DNA from: Bellilinea sp034411135
GTDB taxonomy: Bacteria; Chloroflexota; Anaerolineae; Anaerolineales; Anaerolineaceae
Assembly (NCBI GenBank): GCA_034411135.1
Contig: DAOUMN010000021.1
Coordinates: forward strand, 186,001 to 250,000
DNA: 64,000 nt
Direction of reading: 5' to 3'
A model generated the notes under the pieces. It was not told the origin of the DNA and made no database searches. It saw only the letters and a program-made list of their open reading frames with translations. Positions 52,709-62,044 of this stretch are shown in pieces. The first letter of the stretch is position 1, and each line of letters opens with the position of its first letter. The translations under genes were made by a program, and so were the position numbers.

Positions 52709-53644
52709 TTATTTTTGATGGCTCAACCGCGGGTCGATGGCATCACGCAGCCCGTCTCCCAACAGGTTGAAAGACAGGACAGTGATCATGATCGCCGCTC
52801 CGGGAAAGAAGACCAGGTGCGGAGCAGTGAAAACCTGGTTGCGCTCCGAACCGAGCATTGTTCCCCATTCCGGAGTTGGAGGTTGCGCTCCTAAACCAAG
52901 GAAGGACAGCGCGGCAGCGTCAAGGATGGCGGTTCCGATTCCTAATGTGCCCTGAACGATCAGCGGCGGGATAGCGTTGGGTAAAATGCGGCGTAAAAGA
53001 ATATGAAAATGGCTTCCACCCAGTGCAATCGATGCAGAAACATACGCCTGTTCTTTGACGGACAATACGCTGGCGCGCACAACGCGTGCGTATACGGGTA
53101 TGGATACAATCGCAATCGCAAGCAGCGCATTCTCCAATCCCGGTTTGAGCACCGATACAATCGTAATGGCGAGCAGTAAAGAGGGAAATGCCATCAATAC
53201 ATCCATGATGCGCATGATGATATTGTCCCACCAGCCCCCAAAATAACCGGAAACTGCACCAAGCAGAGTGCCTACAAGGATTGCAAAACTCACTGTAGTA
53301 AAGCCAATATAGAGAGAATATCGTGAGCCATACAAAACGCGGCTGAATTGATCACGCACGTTACCGTCCACACCCATGATATGTTGGGGGCGGTCTTTTG
53401 GGCAACCAAAAGCATGAATGCAAGGCGCTTCGCGTTTGCGTACATCTTCGATACCAATCAGGGATTTGATTGGATCGTATGGAGCAATGACCTCGGCAAA
53501 AATGGCAATCAGGATCAGGAGACCGAGCAGGATCATGCCGACAATTGCCGAGCGCTGGCGAAAAATGCGCCGTAGCGTCAGCCGCCAAAGACTGTTGGAG
53601 CGATAATCTTTTTGTGATCCATTCAATTTGAGTTCTGCAACCAT
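52709..53644 (-). CDS. peptide ABC transporter permease (OppC/DppC type)
   Basis: A 311-aa inner-membrane permease with about six helices. The cytoplasmic coupling (EAA) loop is RASVLSVKEQAYVSASIALG. The N-terminal part has an OppC-N domain of about 50 residues, including RRIFRQRSAIVGMILLG. An external loop with CIHAFGCPKDRPQHIMG carries two cysteines, common in this subgroup. Gap of 69 bases after the OppB-type gene. Confidence 0.93.
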   Translation of the reverse strand: MVAELKLNGSQKDYRSNSLWRLTLRRIFRQRSAIVGMILLGLLILIAIFAEVIAPYDPIKSLIGIEDVRKREAPCIHAFGCPKDRPQHIMGVDGNVRDQFSRVLYGSRYSLYIGFTTVSFAILVGTLLGAVSGYFGGWWDNIIMRIMDVLMAFPSLLLAITIVSVLKPGLENALLAIAIVSIPVYARVVRASVLSVKEQAYVSASIALGGSHFHILLRRILPNAIPPLIVQGTLGIGTAILDAAALSFLGLGAQPPTPEWGTMLGSERNQVFTAPHLVFFPGAAIMITVLSFNLLGDGLRDAIDPRLSHQK

Positions 53645-53713
53645 TTTCTAATCCTGAGGTAGTGTGGACAAAAGAAAAAGATCAAGCATAGGTTACGCAT
53701 AGCCACGCCATTC

Positions 53714-54793
53714 TTATTGCAGGCGGATACGGGGATCGATAAATACATAGGATAAGTCAACGATCAGATTGGTGATAACATACCCTGCAGCGATCACCAC
53801 AGTAAATGCCTGGATAATTGGAAAATCGCGCGCAGTGATGGCTTCGAACAAGATTCGTCCCACACCGGCGAGCCCGAAAATGGTTTCGGTTAAAACCGCC
53901 CCCGCAAACAACGTTCCGACCTGGATGCCGATTATGGTTATGATAGGTAACAGGGCGTTGCGAAAGGCGTGTTTGAAGATGATGGTATTACGCAACAAAC
54001 CTTTTGCCCGTGCGGTGCGGATGTAGTCTTGCTTGAGCACTTCGAGCATCGAGGAGCGTGTCATACGAGCTATTATGGACATCGGAATAGTACTCAATGC
54101 CACCGCAGGGAGGATGAGGTGCTGGATGGCATCTTTGAGAACCGTCCAGTTACCAGTAATTAGGGCGTTGAAAATGTAAAGATTACTGATAAATTCAACC
54201 AGATGGAAACGGAATGATTCCTTTGGGAATTCCCAACCCAGTACTTCGTAAAATGGTATGCTGACAACACCGGCAGTCAACCTGCCGGTCGGCGGTAACC
54301 AGAATGGGGTATCCTTAAGTAACAAGGCAAACACGTATGCCAGGATCAAACCTAGCCAATAGACGGGCATGGATACACCAATGTTTGCCCCAACCATGGT
54401 GATGACATCGATAATTGAATTGCGCTTCACCGCCGAGATGACCCCAGCCGGAATGCCTACCAGTACAGCGATGACCAGTGCAGATACGCCCAACTCAATC
54501 GTTGTTGGCAGCCGTTCGATCAAAATAATGGTTACCGGGCGGCTGAAGCGAATCGACATGCCAAAATCGCCTTTGAGTACGTTACCCATATAGATGCCTA
54601 ATTGAACCGGAATGGGTTTATCCAGACCATATTGGGCGCGAAATCGCTGGCAGACTTCGGGGGTAGCTTTTTCGCCGAGCATCGCCTTACATGGATCGCC
54701 GGGAATCATGCGCGAAAGGGTGAAAGTTACGATCAGGATACCGATCATGACCGGGATTGCCAGCAACAAGCGGCGAATGGTATAAGCGACCAT
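53714..54793 (-). CDS. peptide ABC transporter permease (OppB/DppB type)
   Basis: A 359-aa permease, about 40 residues longer than many DppB because of a periplasmic loop near 170-225. It begins with the family form MVAYTIRRLLLAIPVMIGI and has TFTLSRMIPGDPC and the coupling loop RSSMLEVLKQDYIRTARAKG. It heterodimerises with the OppC type. An intra-operonic terminator lies in the 150-base gap between it and the binding-protein gene. Confidence 0.93.
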   Translation of the reverse strand: MVAYTIRRLLLAIPVMIGILIVTFTLSRMIPGDPCKAMLGEKATPEVCQRFRAQYGLDKPIPVQLGIYMGNVLKGDFGMSIRFSRPVTIILIERLPTTIELGVSALVIAVLVGIPAGVISAVKRNSIIDVITMVGANIGVSMPVYWLGLILAYVFALLLKDTPFWLPPTGRLTAGVVSIPFYEVLGWEFPKESFRFHLVEFISNLYIFNALITGNWTVLKDAIQHLILPAVALSTIPMSIIARMTRSSMLEVLKQDYIRTARAKGLLRNTIIFKHAFRNALLPIITIIGIQVGTLFAGAVLTETIFGLAGVGRILFEAITARDFPIIQAFTVVIAAGYVITNLIVDLSYVFIDPRIRLQ

Positions 54794-54849
54794 GGCTGCT
54801 CCTTAAAGAAACGAAAAAGTGATTTGAGAATTAATCAGCAGCAAGGGTG

Positions 54850-54898
54850 AAAAAGGCGCGGGACAGACGCTCTCCAGGAGGAATTCGTCTGTCCCGCG
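54850..54898 (-). terminator. terminator/attenuator between the binding protein and permease genes
   Basis: Perfect 13-bp stem (CGCGGGACAGACG at 54857-54869 with its complement at 54886-54898) and a TTTTT run on the minus strand at 54850-54854. It should stop most transcripts after the binding-protein gene, letting the lipoprotein be made in excess over the permease. Confidence 0.8.
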
Positions 54899-54943
54899 TT
54901 GGTTCAATTTACATCATGGTCAAAACCATGAGGTGTAAAGTTC

Positions 54944-56674
54944 TTACTCAGCCGGCGGGGCATTAAGCAAACCCCACAGGTAGCTAAAGTATTCAAATGA
55001 ACCGGTGTTGCCAATGTGTAATGGGTGTTGGTAATCCCAGGCAACCACCCAGGACATAACCACATCGTTAGCATCGAAAGCTGAACCATCGTGAAACTTC
55101 ACGTTTGGACGCAAGGTGCAGATCCATTCAGTGAGGTCATCATTGGGTTCGCAGCCGGTTGCCAGAGCGGGTTTGACTGCGGTGCCACCAACTTCGTAGC
55201 CAAGCAGCGACTCAAGCACCTGTTCGCAGGCGCGCAGGCTCTCGCCGTCGGTTTCATCGCCGCAGTACAGTGAGATCGGTTCGGCATTCTGCATCCAGAC
55301 AAACGTTGAACGTCCACCCGGATTCATCACTGCGAAGTATTCATTGCCCAACGGGCTGGCATGACCACCTTCGACATCGGCGCGGTAAGCAACCCCCGAA
55401 CCACCATGAGCAATAGGCACCATCGGGACAAATTGCTTGATGGCGTTATTGGCTTTTTCGTAGATGGGCGTGGCCACATCGGGATCACCAATTTGAGCGC
55501 CTTCTTCAAGCAGTTCGTAAATTTCGGGGAAGGGCTTGCCAAACTGCGGATTTGCCCGGCTGAAGTGAAAATCGAGGAAATTGGTGATGTGCGGGTAATC
55601 CGCGCCCCAACCGAGCAGGTAGAAACCATTCAGGCGACCGCTGGTGGATTCATCGATGAACGCGCCGCTTTCCATGACCACGATTTCAGCTTCAATGCCG
55701 AGGTTATCCCGCAACTGAGCCTGCAGGTCGGTGGCGACCAAACCAGGCTCCGGCAGATAACCGCGGAACACATCCCGGTAGAAGATCTTGGTTTTGAAAC
55801 CGTTGGGGAAACCGGCCTGAGCCAACAATTCTTTGGCTTTGACCGGATCAAACTCGTACCAATCTTCCCCCGTGCAGCCATTTGGAATGGAGCAGGGTGT
55901 GAAGTGGGATGCAACCGAAGAGCCGGCAGGATAGAAGTTATCCACAATGCGTTGGCGGTCAATACCCATGGCAACTGCCTGACGCACCTCAACTTTGTCG
56001 AACGGTTCGAAGGTGTTGGTCATACCCAGATAGAACACATTGAGCGCTTCGCGTTCGATCAGTTGCAGGTTGGCATCCTGGCGAATTACTTCGAAATCAT
56101 CCGGGCTGGGGTTGTCTATGCCATCGACAGTGCCAGATTGCAATTCCAGCAGGCGTGCAGCGCCTTCAGATGCCCAGCGGAAGACGAGCGTATCGGTCTT
56201 GGCAGGTTCACCCCAATAACCGTCAAAGCGTTTGAAGATGATGCTGTCGCCACGTTTCCACGAATCAAGAACGTAAGGACCCGTGCCAACCGGTTTTTCC
56301 AGGATTTGCCGGTTTTCCATGGCAGCTTCGAGCCATTCCTTGGGTTGAATGGCAAAGGCGGTGAAGGCAGCTTTCGATTCGAATGCTGGATCGGGTTTGC
56401 ATAAGGTGAATCTGACGGTCAGTTCATCGACCGCGGCAATTTCCTTGATGATGCCGGAATAGCCTTCGCAGGTATCGGTACCATACACCATGGGCTCGAA
56501 ATCAGCCGCCGGCGGCTGAGTCGGCTGTTCGGGTACAGCGGTGGGCTGTTGTGGAACGGCGGTGGGCTGAGCGGGTTGCTCAGGCGTTGGCGTGCTTGCT
56601 GGCTGGCAGGCTGCCAGGATCATGCTGACAACCACCAAAAAAGCAACTACCAAAAACAACTTTTTGGCTTTCAT
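54944..56674 (-). CDS. peptide-binding lipoprotein (SBP_bac_5), apparently circularly permuted
   Basis: Exported solute-binding lipoprotein, 576 aa. The signal peptide ends in ILAAC (Cys23), followed by a Pro/Thr/Gln-rich linker to about 58. The order of parts is unlike OppA/DppA. It starts at a segment normally found about 150 residues in (IIKEIAAVDELTVRFTL, 75-91), passes through GTGPYVLDSWKRGD, LQSGTVDGID, VEVRQAVAMGIDR and the normal C-terminal region (EYFAVMNPGG, 445-454). It then continues into the normal N-terminal region: NAEPISLYCGDETDGESLRA, CEQVLESLLGY, VKFHDGSAFDANDVVMSW, ending at 576. GGAGGAGT precedes the ATG. It serves oppBCDF downstream. Confidence 0.9.
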   Translation of the reverse strand: MKAKKLFLVVAFLVVVSMILAACQPASTPTPEQPAQPTAVPQQPTAVPEQPTQPPAADFEPMVYGTDTCEGYSGIIKEIAAVDELTVRFTLCKPDPAFESKAAFTAFAIQPKEWLEAAMENRQILEKPVGTGPYVLDSWKRGDSIIFKRFDGYWGEPAKTDTLVFRWASEGAARLLELQSGTVDGIDNPSPDDFEVIRQDANLQLIEREALNVFYLGMTNTFEPFDKVEVRQAVAMGIDRQRIVDNFYPAGSSVASHFTPCSIPNGCTGEDWYEFDPVKAKELLAQAGFPNGFKTKIFYRDVFRGYLPEPGLVATDLQAQLRDNLGIEAEIVVMESGAFIDESTSGRLNGFYLLGWGADYPHITNFLDFHFSRANPQFGKPFPEIYELLEEGAQIGDPDVATPIYEKANNAIKQFVPMVPIAHGGSGVAYRADVEGGHASPLGNEYFAVMNPGGRSTFVWMQNAEPISLYCGDETDGESLRACEQVLESLLGYEVGGTAVKPALATGCEPNDDLTEWICTLRPNVKFHDGSAFDANDVVMSWVVAWDYQHPLHIGNTGSFEYFSYLWGLLNAPPAE

Positions 56675-56785
56675 CACTACTCCTCCTTGGATTGGCATTT
56701 AGAAAACAAAACACAGGGCTGAGTTGATAAAATATTTTTAGGAGCAATCACCTCCTTTTTTGAATCACGATGGGAATAATTGTCA

Positions 56786-56814
56786 ATTATCCTTCGTTTT
56801 TCCAAAAATTGCAA
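56786..56814 (-). promoter_or_regulatory. promoter of the binding-protein/opp operon
   Basis: TTGCAA (56809-56814), 17 bases and GATAAT (56786-56791) on the minus strand, 112 bases before the start codon. The long leader contains an AGGAG/CTCCT inverted repeat around 56740-56757. Confidence 0.6.
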
Positions 56815-56831
56815 CCATCAATTCGGTGATT

Positions 56832-58478
56832 CTAGAAAAATAATCGATCCAATCCAAGACCAATTATTCCTGCCCAAAGGGTATAGTACAACATGGGCAA
56901 AAATGTAAACCGGATTATGGTTCCTTCCTTGCCACTCATCCCAACCACCGAAGCAGCTGCAACTACATTGAGCACACAAATCATGTTCCCGGCATTAGCG
57001 CCGAGAGCCTGCAACCCTAACACGATGAATGGATCGCTGCCTACCTGATTAGCAACGCTAATCTGAAACAGCGAGAACATCATATTGGAGAAGGTGGCAC
57101 TGCCAGCCAGAAAAGAACCCAGGCTGCCAATCAGCGGTGCAATCAGGGGCCAGAATGACCCTATGCCCTGTGCTGCCAGGCTGGCAAGTTCGATCGGCAT
57201 GTTGTTCAATCCGGCTTGATTGAAGCCAGAATTGATAAAGATGCGCACCATGGGCAATGCTGTGCCAAGGGCAATCGCACTTGCAACCAGCCGGGAAGCT
57301 GAGAGTTTCAGAGTAGTCTGAATTTCATGTTGATCCATACGGAATAAAGCGTATGATACCAAGGTAACGATAACAAAGATTGTGCCGGGGAGGTAAAGCG
57401 GCTCCAAAGATGTACTAATGGACGTGCCAAGCAGGTTGGGGAAGCGGATCGAGGCGTTTTGCAATAATGATTTAAACGGCAGAAAGGGCAGGCGGGTGAG
57501 CACCAATAGCACGGTTAAGAGCAGGTATGGCAGCCAGGCTTTTCCAAGTGACATGGGGTGAGGTTTGTGTGGCTGAGATTGCGATGGTTCTGTCGGAAAA
57601 TCCCAACCCTGGGCAGGGAGCAGGAATTTTTTTCTCGCTGCCAGTATGACCACTAACAAACCGACTAGCGCGCCGATCAGGGTGGGGAATTCGGGACCCA
57701 ACAATATTGCGACAAACCAGGCGGGAATGAGGAAGCTAAAACCGGCAAAGAGGGCAAACTTCCATACCGCAAGACCTTCTCGGATGGATTTGTTCTGTCC
57801 CCAAAAACGGGTCAATAACACTACCTGGATCAACGGAATAAGTGATCCGACAAAAAGGTCAATCTGCACCGTTTGCACGGCAACCCGGTGAATGATGTCA
57901 TGGAGTGCCATTCCGCGGGTTGCCTCGCTAACAAGACCGGCGATTTGACCGCCTTCCTGCAGCCCGCGGGTCATTCCAATTTGAAACGTCGTTCCCAAAG
58001 CGCCAAATGTAACCGGACTGCTGTTGGCGGTCAGTGCGAGAACAATCGCTGCCAGTGGGGGAAATCCCAAGGCAACCATCAGAGGGGCGGTGATTGCTGC
58101 TGGTGTACCAAAACCTGCTGCACCCTCGATAAACGCCCCAAACAGCCAGGCAACGATGATCGCCTGAACGCGGCGGTCGGCAGAAATGCTGAAGAACATG
58201 CCCCGAATGCTTTCCATTGCACCGCTTATGGTCAATGTGTTCAATAACAGAATGGCACCGAACAGAATCCATAATACGGATAGAGAAATAATTAAGCCTT
58301 CCAGTATCGATGCCGCGATCTGCACTCCCGGTATGCGCCAGACAAAAAATGCGAGCACAGCAGTCACGAGCATGCTTAACGGCATTGCTCGGGTGGCGGG
58401 TATACGCAAAATCACCAGCAAGAGGAGGATTGCCAGGATGGGGGTCAGCGCAGCGAGGGTGGTTGAGAGTGTCATCAT
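56832..58478 (-). CDS. lctP: L-lactate permease family transporter
   Basis: A 548-aa membrane protein with about 13 hydrophobic helices, of the LctP family of lactate (glycolate) proton symporters. The signature GAAGFGTPAAITAPLMVALG and the TANSSPVTFGALGT segment are present, and in the C-terminal half IGSFWPLIAPLIGSLGSFLAG and a stretch with LQALGANAGNMICVLNVVAA. No strong ribosome site precedes the paired ATGs. Upstream, 58479-58686 (208 bases) separates it from a divergent kinase gene. Lactate dehydrogenase genes are not adjacent, so uptake or release of lactate is equally plausible. Confidence 0.93.
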   Translation of the reverse strand: MMTLSTTLAALTPILAILLLLVILRIPATRAMPLSMLVTAVLAFFVWRIPGVQIAASILEGLIISLSVLWILFGAILLLNTLTISGAMESIRGMFFSISADRRVQAIIVAWLFGAFIEGAAGFGTPAAITAPLMVALGFPPLAAIVLALTANSSPVTFGALGTTFQIGMTRGLQEGGQIAGLVSEATRGMALHDIIHRVAVQTVQIDLFVGSLIPLIQVVLLTRFWGQNKSIREGLAVWKFALFAGFSFLIPAWFVAILLGPEFPTLIGALVGLLVVILAARKKFLLPAQGWDFPTEPSQSQPHKPHPMSLGKAWLPYLLLTVLLVLTRLPFLPFKSLLQNASIRFPNLLGTSISTSLEPLYLPGTIFVIVTLVSYALFRMDQHEIQTTLKLSASRLVASAIALGTALPMVRIFINSGFNQAGLNNMPIELASLAAQGIGSFWPLIAPLIGSLGSFLAGSATFSNMMFSLFQISVANQVGSDPFIVLGLQALGANAGNMICVLNVVAAASVVGMSGKEGTIIRFTFLPMLYYTLWAGIIGLGLDRLFF

Positions 58479-58686
58479 AGGTATGGTAGTAAATTTTACC
58501 AGCAGAAGAGAATTTACCCCTCAAATTTGTTAATCCGATTGTATTGCAAGCGGGTTATAATGGGATTCTCGATAATATTCGTAATATGATGCTATTTTCT
58601 GATGAGCTTACTGGATTTTAGAGGAATGTGGGGCGGGGGTAATCCCAATAAGTGAGCAACAGAAGAAATTCCAGGGTGGAGTCAGG

Positions 58687-60294
58687 ATGGAGACCCTAAA
58701 GATTTTAGTTGTCGATGATGATTTTGCGATTGTACGTCTGTGTCAGCGTATACTGGAAAGATCAGGTTTTAGCGTGGATACATCCACTACATCCCGCGAT
58801 GCGTTACAGCGGGTGCAGATTGGACCGTATGATTTGATTATTACCGATATTCGTATGCCGGGTATGGACGGTTTTGAATTAACAACCCGCATCAAACAAA
58901 TTCAACCCGATTGCGCCATTATTCTCATGACCGGCTTCGGCAGCGTGGAAACGGCTATTCAAGCGTTGCGCCGAGGGGTGGATGGTTTATTGGTCAAACC
59001 TTTTGAATCTTCCAGCGAGTTGATTGGGACTGTATCGCATGTTTTGAAGACCCGCCGTGACCAGCGCGATGCTGCGCGTTTGAAAACCCTTCATCCACTA
59101 TTTGAAATCACAGAGAACATCTTTGCGCATACCGAATTGGATTCACTGATCCAGTACCTAAAAAAAATCAATGCGGAGTTGTTCAAGCCCCAGCATGCTG
59201 GTGTTTACCGTTGTGATAATGGATGTACTGTCTGGGAACTTGTATTTGGGGATGATTTAGGTGAATTAATCGGTGATCACGACCTGAATCTGAAGGAATT
59301 CTTAAGTCAAAATGGAAATGAAAAACAGCACATCCTGACTGGCGAAAATTTGGATCATCCCGGAGTCATTAGATACCTGGAAGGTAATCATTTGGAGTTG
59401 ATCCTGGTGCCGGTATCCGGTCATCCATCGAATTACCTGTATTATTTTATTTGGCCGTTGAATGAATTCAAATTCCAGGAAGCCGATCTTGAAATGGTGG
59501 TGATTTTTTCACGCCAGGCAGCGGTAGCGCTCGAAAATGCATTTCTCTACCAAACGTTGCAAAAATCCATTCAACAAGCAGAAGAATCCAATCGGGTATT
59601 GCGTTTGTATGAAAAAATGGGTGCTCTGGGACGGTTGATGGGCACGCTGGCGCATGAGATCAATAACCCGCTGCAGGCTGTGCATAATTGCCTGCACCTG
59701 GCAGCCCGCTCCGATCTTACCGAAGATCAGCAACAGGAATATCTGAACATTGCTATAAAAGAAGTTGAACGGCTTTCGCGCCTTGCCAAAAACGCGCTAT
59801 CTTTCTACCAGTCAAATGATGTGGAAATCCGAAAAGTGGATTTACTGTCAATTGTGGATCTGGTACTAGAACTGGTCGAGCCGCAGTTGAGGCAGTATAA
59901 AATAGAGGTGCAAAGGAGGTACCCATCTTCCCAGATCGAAATCGAAGCCAGCCAGCATCATGTTCAACAGGTTGTATTAAACCTGCTATTGAATGCCATG
60001 GAATCATTGAAATCGTGCAAAGAACCGCGAATAATTTGGATCGAAATCGAATCAACCCCGGCACAGGTTGTGATGAATATCGAGGATAACGGACAGGGAT
60101 TACCGGCGGAATTCGAGGAACGGGTGTTTGAACCATTTTTTACGACTCGCCAGGGCGGTACGGGGTTGGGTCTTTCAATCAGTTATGAGTTGGTCGTTGA
60201 CATCCATCGAGGAGAATTGCGATTTGTAACACCTCGATATGCCAAAGGGGCTCGAATCCAGATGGTATTACCCAAACAAGGAGTATCTGAATGA
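58687..60294 (+). CDS. receiver-GAF-like sensor histidine kinase
   Basis: A 535-aa cytoplasmic hybrid. Residues 1-125 are a receiver (DDD at 10-12, phosphoacceptor Asp54 in ITDIRMPGMDG, Lys104). About 135-285 look like a GAF domain, without visible ligand motif. HisKA has the phosphorylated His323 in MGTLAHEINNPLQ, and the ATPase has the N box LNLLLNAMES, NGQGLP and GGTGLGLSI. The receiver at the N-terminus, and no membrane helix, point to a relay where phosphate arrives from another kinase. A TATAAT lies at 58556-58561 without a good -35. Overlaps the next regulator gene by 4 bases. Confidence 0.92.
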   Translation: METLKILVVDDDFAIVRLCQRILERSGFSVDTSTTSRDALQRVQIGPYDLIITDIRMPGMDGFELTTRIKQIQPDCAIILMTGFGSVETAIQALRRGVDGLLVKPFESSSELIGTVSHVLKTRRDQRDAARLKTLHPLFEITENIFAHTELDSLIQYLKKINAELFKPQHAGVYRCDNGCTVWELVFGDDLGELIGDHDLNLKEFLSQNGNEKQHILTGENLDHPGVIRYLEGNHLELILVPVSGHPSNYLYYFIWPLNEFKFQEADLEMVVIFSRQAAVALENAFLYQTLQKSIQQAEESNRVLRLYEKMGALGRLMGTLAHEINNPLQAVHNCLHLAARSDLTEDQQQEYLNIAIKEVERLSRLAKNALSFYQSNDVEIRKVDLLSIVDLVLELVEPQLRQYKIEVQRRYPSSQIEIEASQHHVQQVVLNLLLNAMESLKSCKEPRIIWIEIESTPAQVVMNIEDNGQGLPAEFEERVFEPFFTTRQGGTGLGLSISYELVVDIHRGELRFVTPRYAKGARIQMVLPKQGVSE

Positions 60295-61067
60295 CGAGGG
60301 TTTTAATTGTAGACGATGAGGATGCCGCCCGATTAACCCTGTTGCGAATTTTACAGTTAGAGGGTTTCGATGCAGATGGGGTAGAAAATGGGCATACTGC
60401 CCTGGAGGCACTCGGGCGTTTAAGTTACGATTTGATGATCCTTGATTTAAAAATGCCGGGGATTGGCGGAATGGAAGTCCTTGATGAAGTTGCTGAAAGA
60501 CACCCCGATTTGAAGGTCATCATTCTTACTGCCCATGGTAGTTTCGACAGTGCTGTCATGGCGCTGCGTTTGCGGGTTGTTGATTACCTGTTGAAGCCGG
60601 TTTCACCGGAAGTGATTCTTTCCAGTATTCGCCGGTCATTGTATTACCGCAAAGAAAATGGACAAGGCTCTAATTTGGCGGAATCGAAAGGCAAATATGC
60701 CCAGGTCAAGGAAGTTGTGCCCGGCGAAAATATTATTTTACGTCTGTCATCCGGCGTGGAAATTGACTTAATGCGCCGACAAATCTGGTGGAATGAGGGG
60801 ATCATTCACCTGACCCCCAATGAATCCAAGTTGTTTGGGATTTTGCTTTCAAACCATGCGTTGGTGATGCGACATCAGGAACTGGTGCAAATCGTCTATG
60901 GTTACCGTCTTGAAGCGGAAGAATCTGCGCGCATCTTGCGCCCAATTTTCTCACGGCTGAATCGCAAATTGGCACAAATTCCGGGTGGAGATGAGTGGAT
61001 TCGTAACATTCGCGGGTCGGGTTATGTTCTTGAGATCGAAGGCCGCGAAAGCGCTGTGCTGGGTTGA
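60291..61067 (+). CDS. OmpR-type response regulator
   Basis: A 258-aa DNA-binding regulator. The receiver has DDE (8-10), phosphoacceptor Asp52 in MILDLKMPGIGG, and Lys102 in YLLKPVSPE. The C-terminal winged helix (about 165-250) has IIHLTPNESKLFGILLSN and EESARILRPIFSRLNRKLA, ending IRNIRGSGYVLE, as in OmpR/PhoB. A linker of about 40 residues separates them. It shares 4 bases with the kinase gene, so both form a two-component pair. AAGGAG precedes the ATG. Ends 3 bases before the convergent EamA-type gene. Confidence 0.94.
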   Translation: MTRVLIVDDEDAARLTLLRILQLEGFDADGVENGHTALEALGRLSYDLMILDLKMPGIGGMEVLDEVAERHPDLKVIILTAHGSFDSAVMALRLRVVDYLLKPVSPEVILSSIRRSLYYRKENGQGSNLAESKGKYAQVKEVVPGENIILRLSSGVEIDLMRRQIWWNEGIIHLTPNESKLFGILLSNHALVMRHQELVQIVYGYRLEAEESARILRPIFSRLNRKLAQIPGGDEWIRNIRGSGYVLEIEGRESAVLG

Positions 61068-61070
61068 GCG

Positions 61071-62015
61071 TTATTTTTGCCAGGGAAGATTGATAGAGGG
61101 GATGCGAGGTGTATTCAACCATGCCAGCCAGCCAGTCTGATGGCGTTTTTCGGGTGTGTAGCGATCAAATCCAACCAGGAACAGGCTGGCACCAATAAAA
61201 ATCGCTCCAATCCATTGAGCTACCGAAAGGGTTTCGCCCAACCAGACACGCGCCAGAACAACGGTAACGATCAATTCGCTTAATCCCAGCAGAGCAGTTT
61301 GTAAACCACCCAATTTCTTAACCCCCATAAAGAGAGTTAGACGCGCCAGGAAGGTAATTACTCCCATGCCAATCAACGGCAGCCAGGTGGTTCCTGCTGC
61401 AGGGATGTGACGATCAAAAAGGAGATAAGCGCTGACGACTGTCCCCGCCATGCTTAACAAGGTGTAGAACGTGACGGTTGGCGGTGGCGCTTCGTAGAGA
61501 ATACGCTGGTTGATGATCAGATGCAGTCCGTAAAAAGCGGCTGAAATGAGCATGAAACCAGCGCCTAGCCAATTGATTGTTCCTTCGGTGGCACTCAGGA
61601 GCAGGTAGGCACCTGGCAGAGCGAGCGCCAGGCGGAAAATTGTCAATCGAGAAATGGGCTGACGATCAAGCAGTAGCCATAGGGCAACAAACAAGGGGTA
61701 AAAGGAGTACAGCAGGTGCCCTACACTGGCTTCGATTTTTGCAAGAGCGACGTAATAAAAAATCGAGCCGATGCCGTTTATAAAGCCAGCCAGAAAACAT
61801 CCCAGCAAGCCAACCGGGTAAATATAAAAATACTGGCGGTGGAAAAGCATAAAAAAGAACAACAGACTGACCGCCAAGGAACTGCGCACAGCAACCACCG
61901 AAAAAGGAGAAAAACCCAATAGTAAAGCCTGTTTACCGAAGACGGGCAGCAAACCGAGCAACAGCGCTGATGTCAACGCTGCGCTGATCCCCTGATAGCG
62001 GTTTCTTCGTTCCAT
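61071..62015 (-). CDS. EamA/DMT-family transporter
   Basis: A 314-aa membrane protein with ten predicted helices in two five-helix EamA repeats. The first repeat has SLAVSLLFFFMLF and a helix around GFINGIGSIFYYVALAKIEASVGHL, cited here in the part YYVALAKIEASVGH. The second includes FLARLTLFMGVKKLGGLQ and the last helices ELIVTVVLARVWLGETL. Such proteins export small metabolites such as amino acids. The substrate is unknown. Followed by the threonine-synthase-like gene in the same direction, 29 bases upstream, so co-transcription and a link to amino-acid handling are possible. Confidence 0.9.
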   Translation of the reverse strand: MERRNRYQGISAALTSALLLGLLPVFGKQALLLGFSPFSVVAVRSSLAVSLLFFFMLFHRQYFYIYPVGLLGCFLAGFINGIGSIFYYVALAKIEASVGHLLYSFYPLFVALWLLLDRQPISRLTIFRLALALPGAYLLLSATEGTINWLGAGFMLISAAFYGLHLIINQRILYEAPPPTVTFYTLLSMAGTVVSAYLLFDRHIPAAGTTWLPLIGMGVITFLARLTLFMGVKKLGGLQTALLGLSELIVTVVLARVWLGETLSVAQWIGAIFIGASLFLVGFDRYTPEKRHQTGWLAWLNTPRIPSINLPWQK

Positions 62016-62044
62016 GCCTGCGATGCTGCCCGGTGCGTGGCTGA

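Noticed and set aside
55361..56404. Open frame of 347 codons on the plus strand
   Set aside because: Antisense to the binding-protein gene, with no domain and no ribosome site.
54944..56674. Two partial binding-protein genes fused by assembly error
   Set aside because: No internal repeat, each part of the fold occurs once, and the joint is seamless in frame; permutation explains it better. Homologues would settle this.
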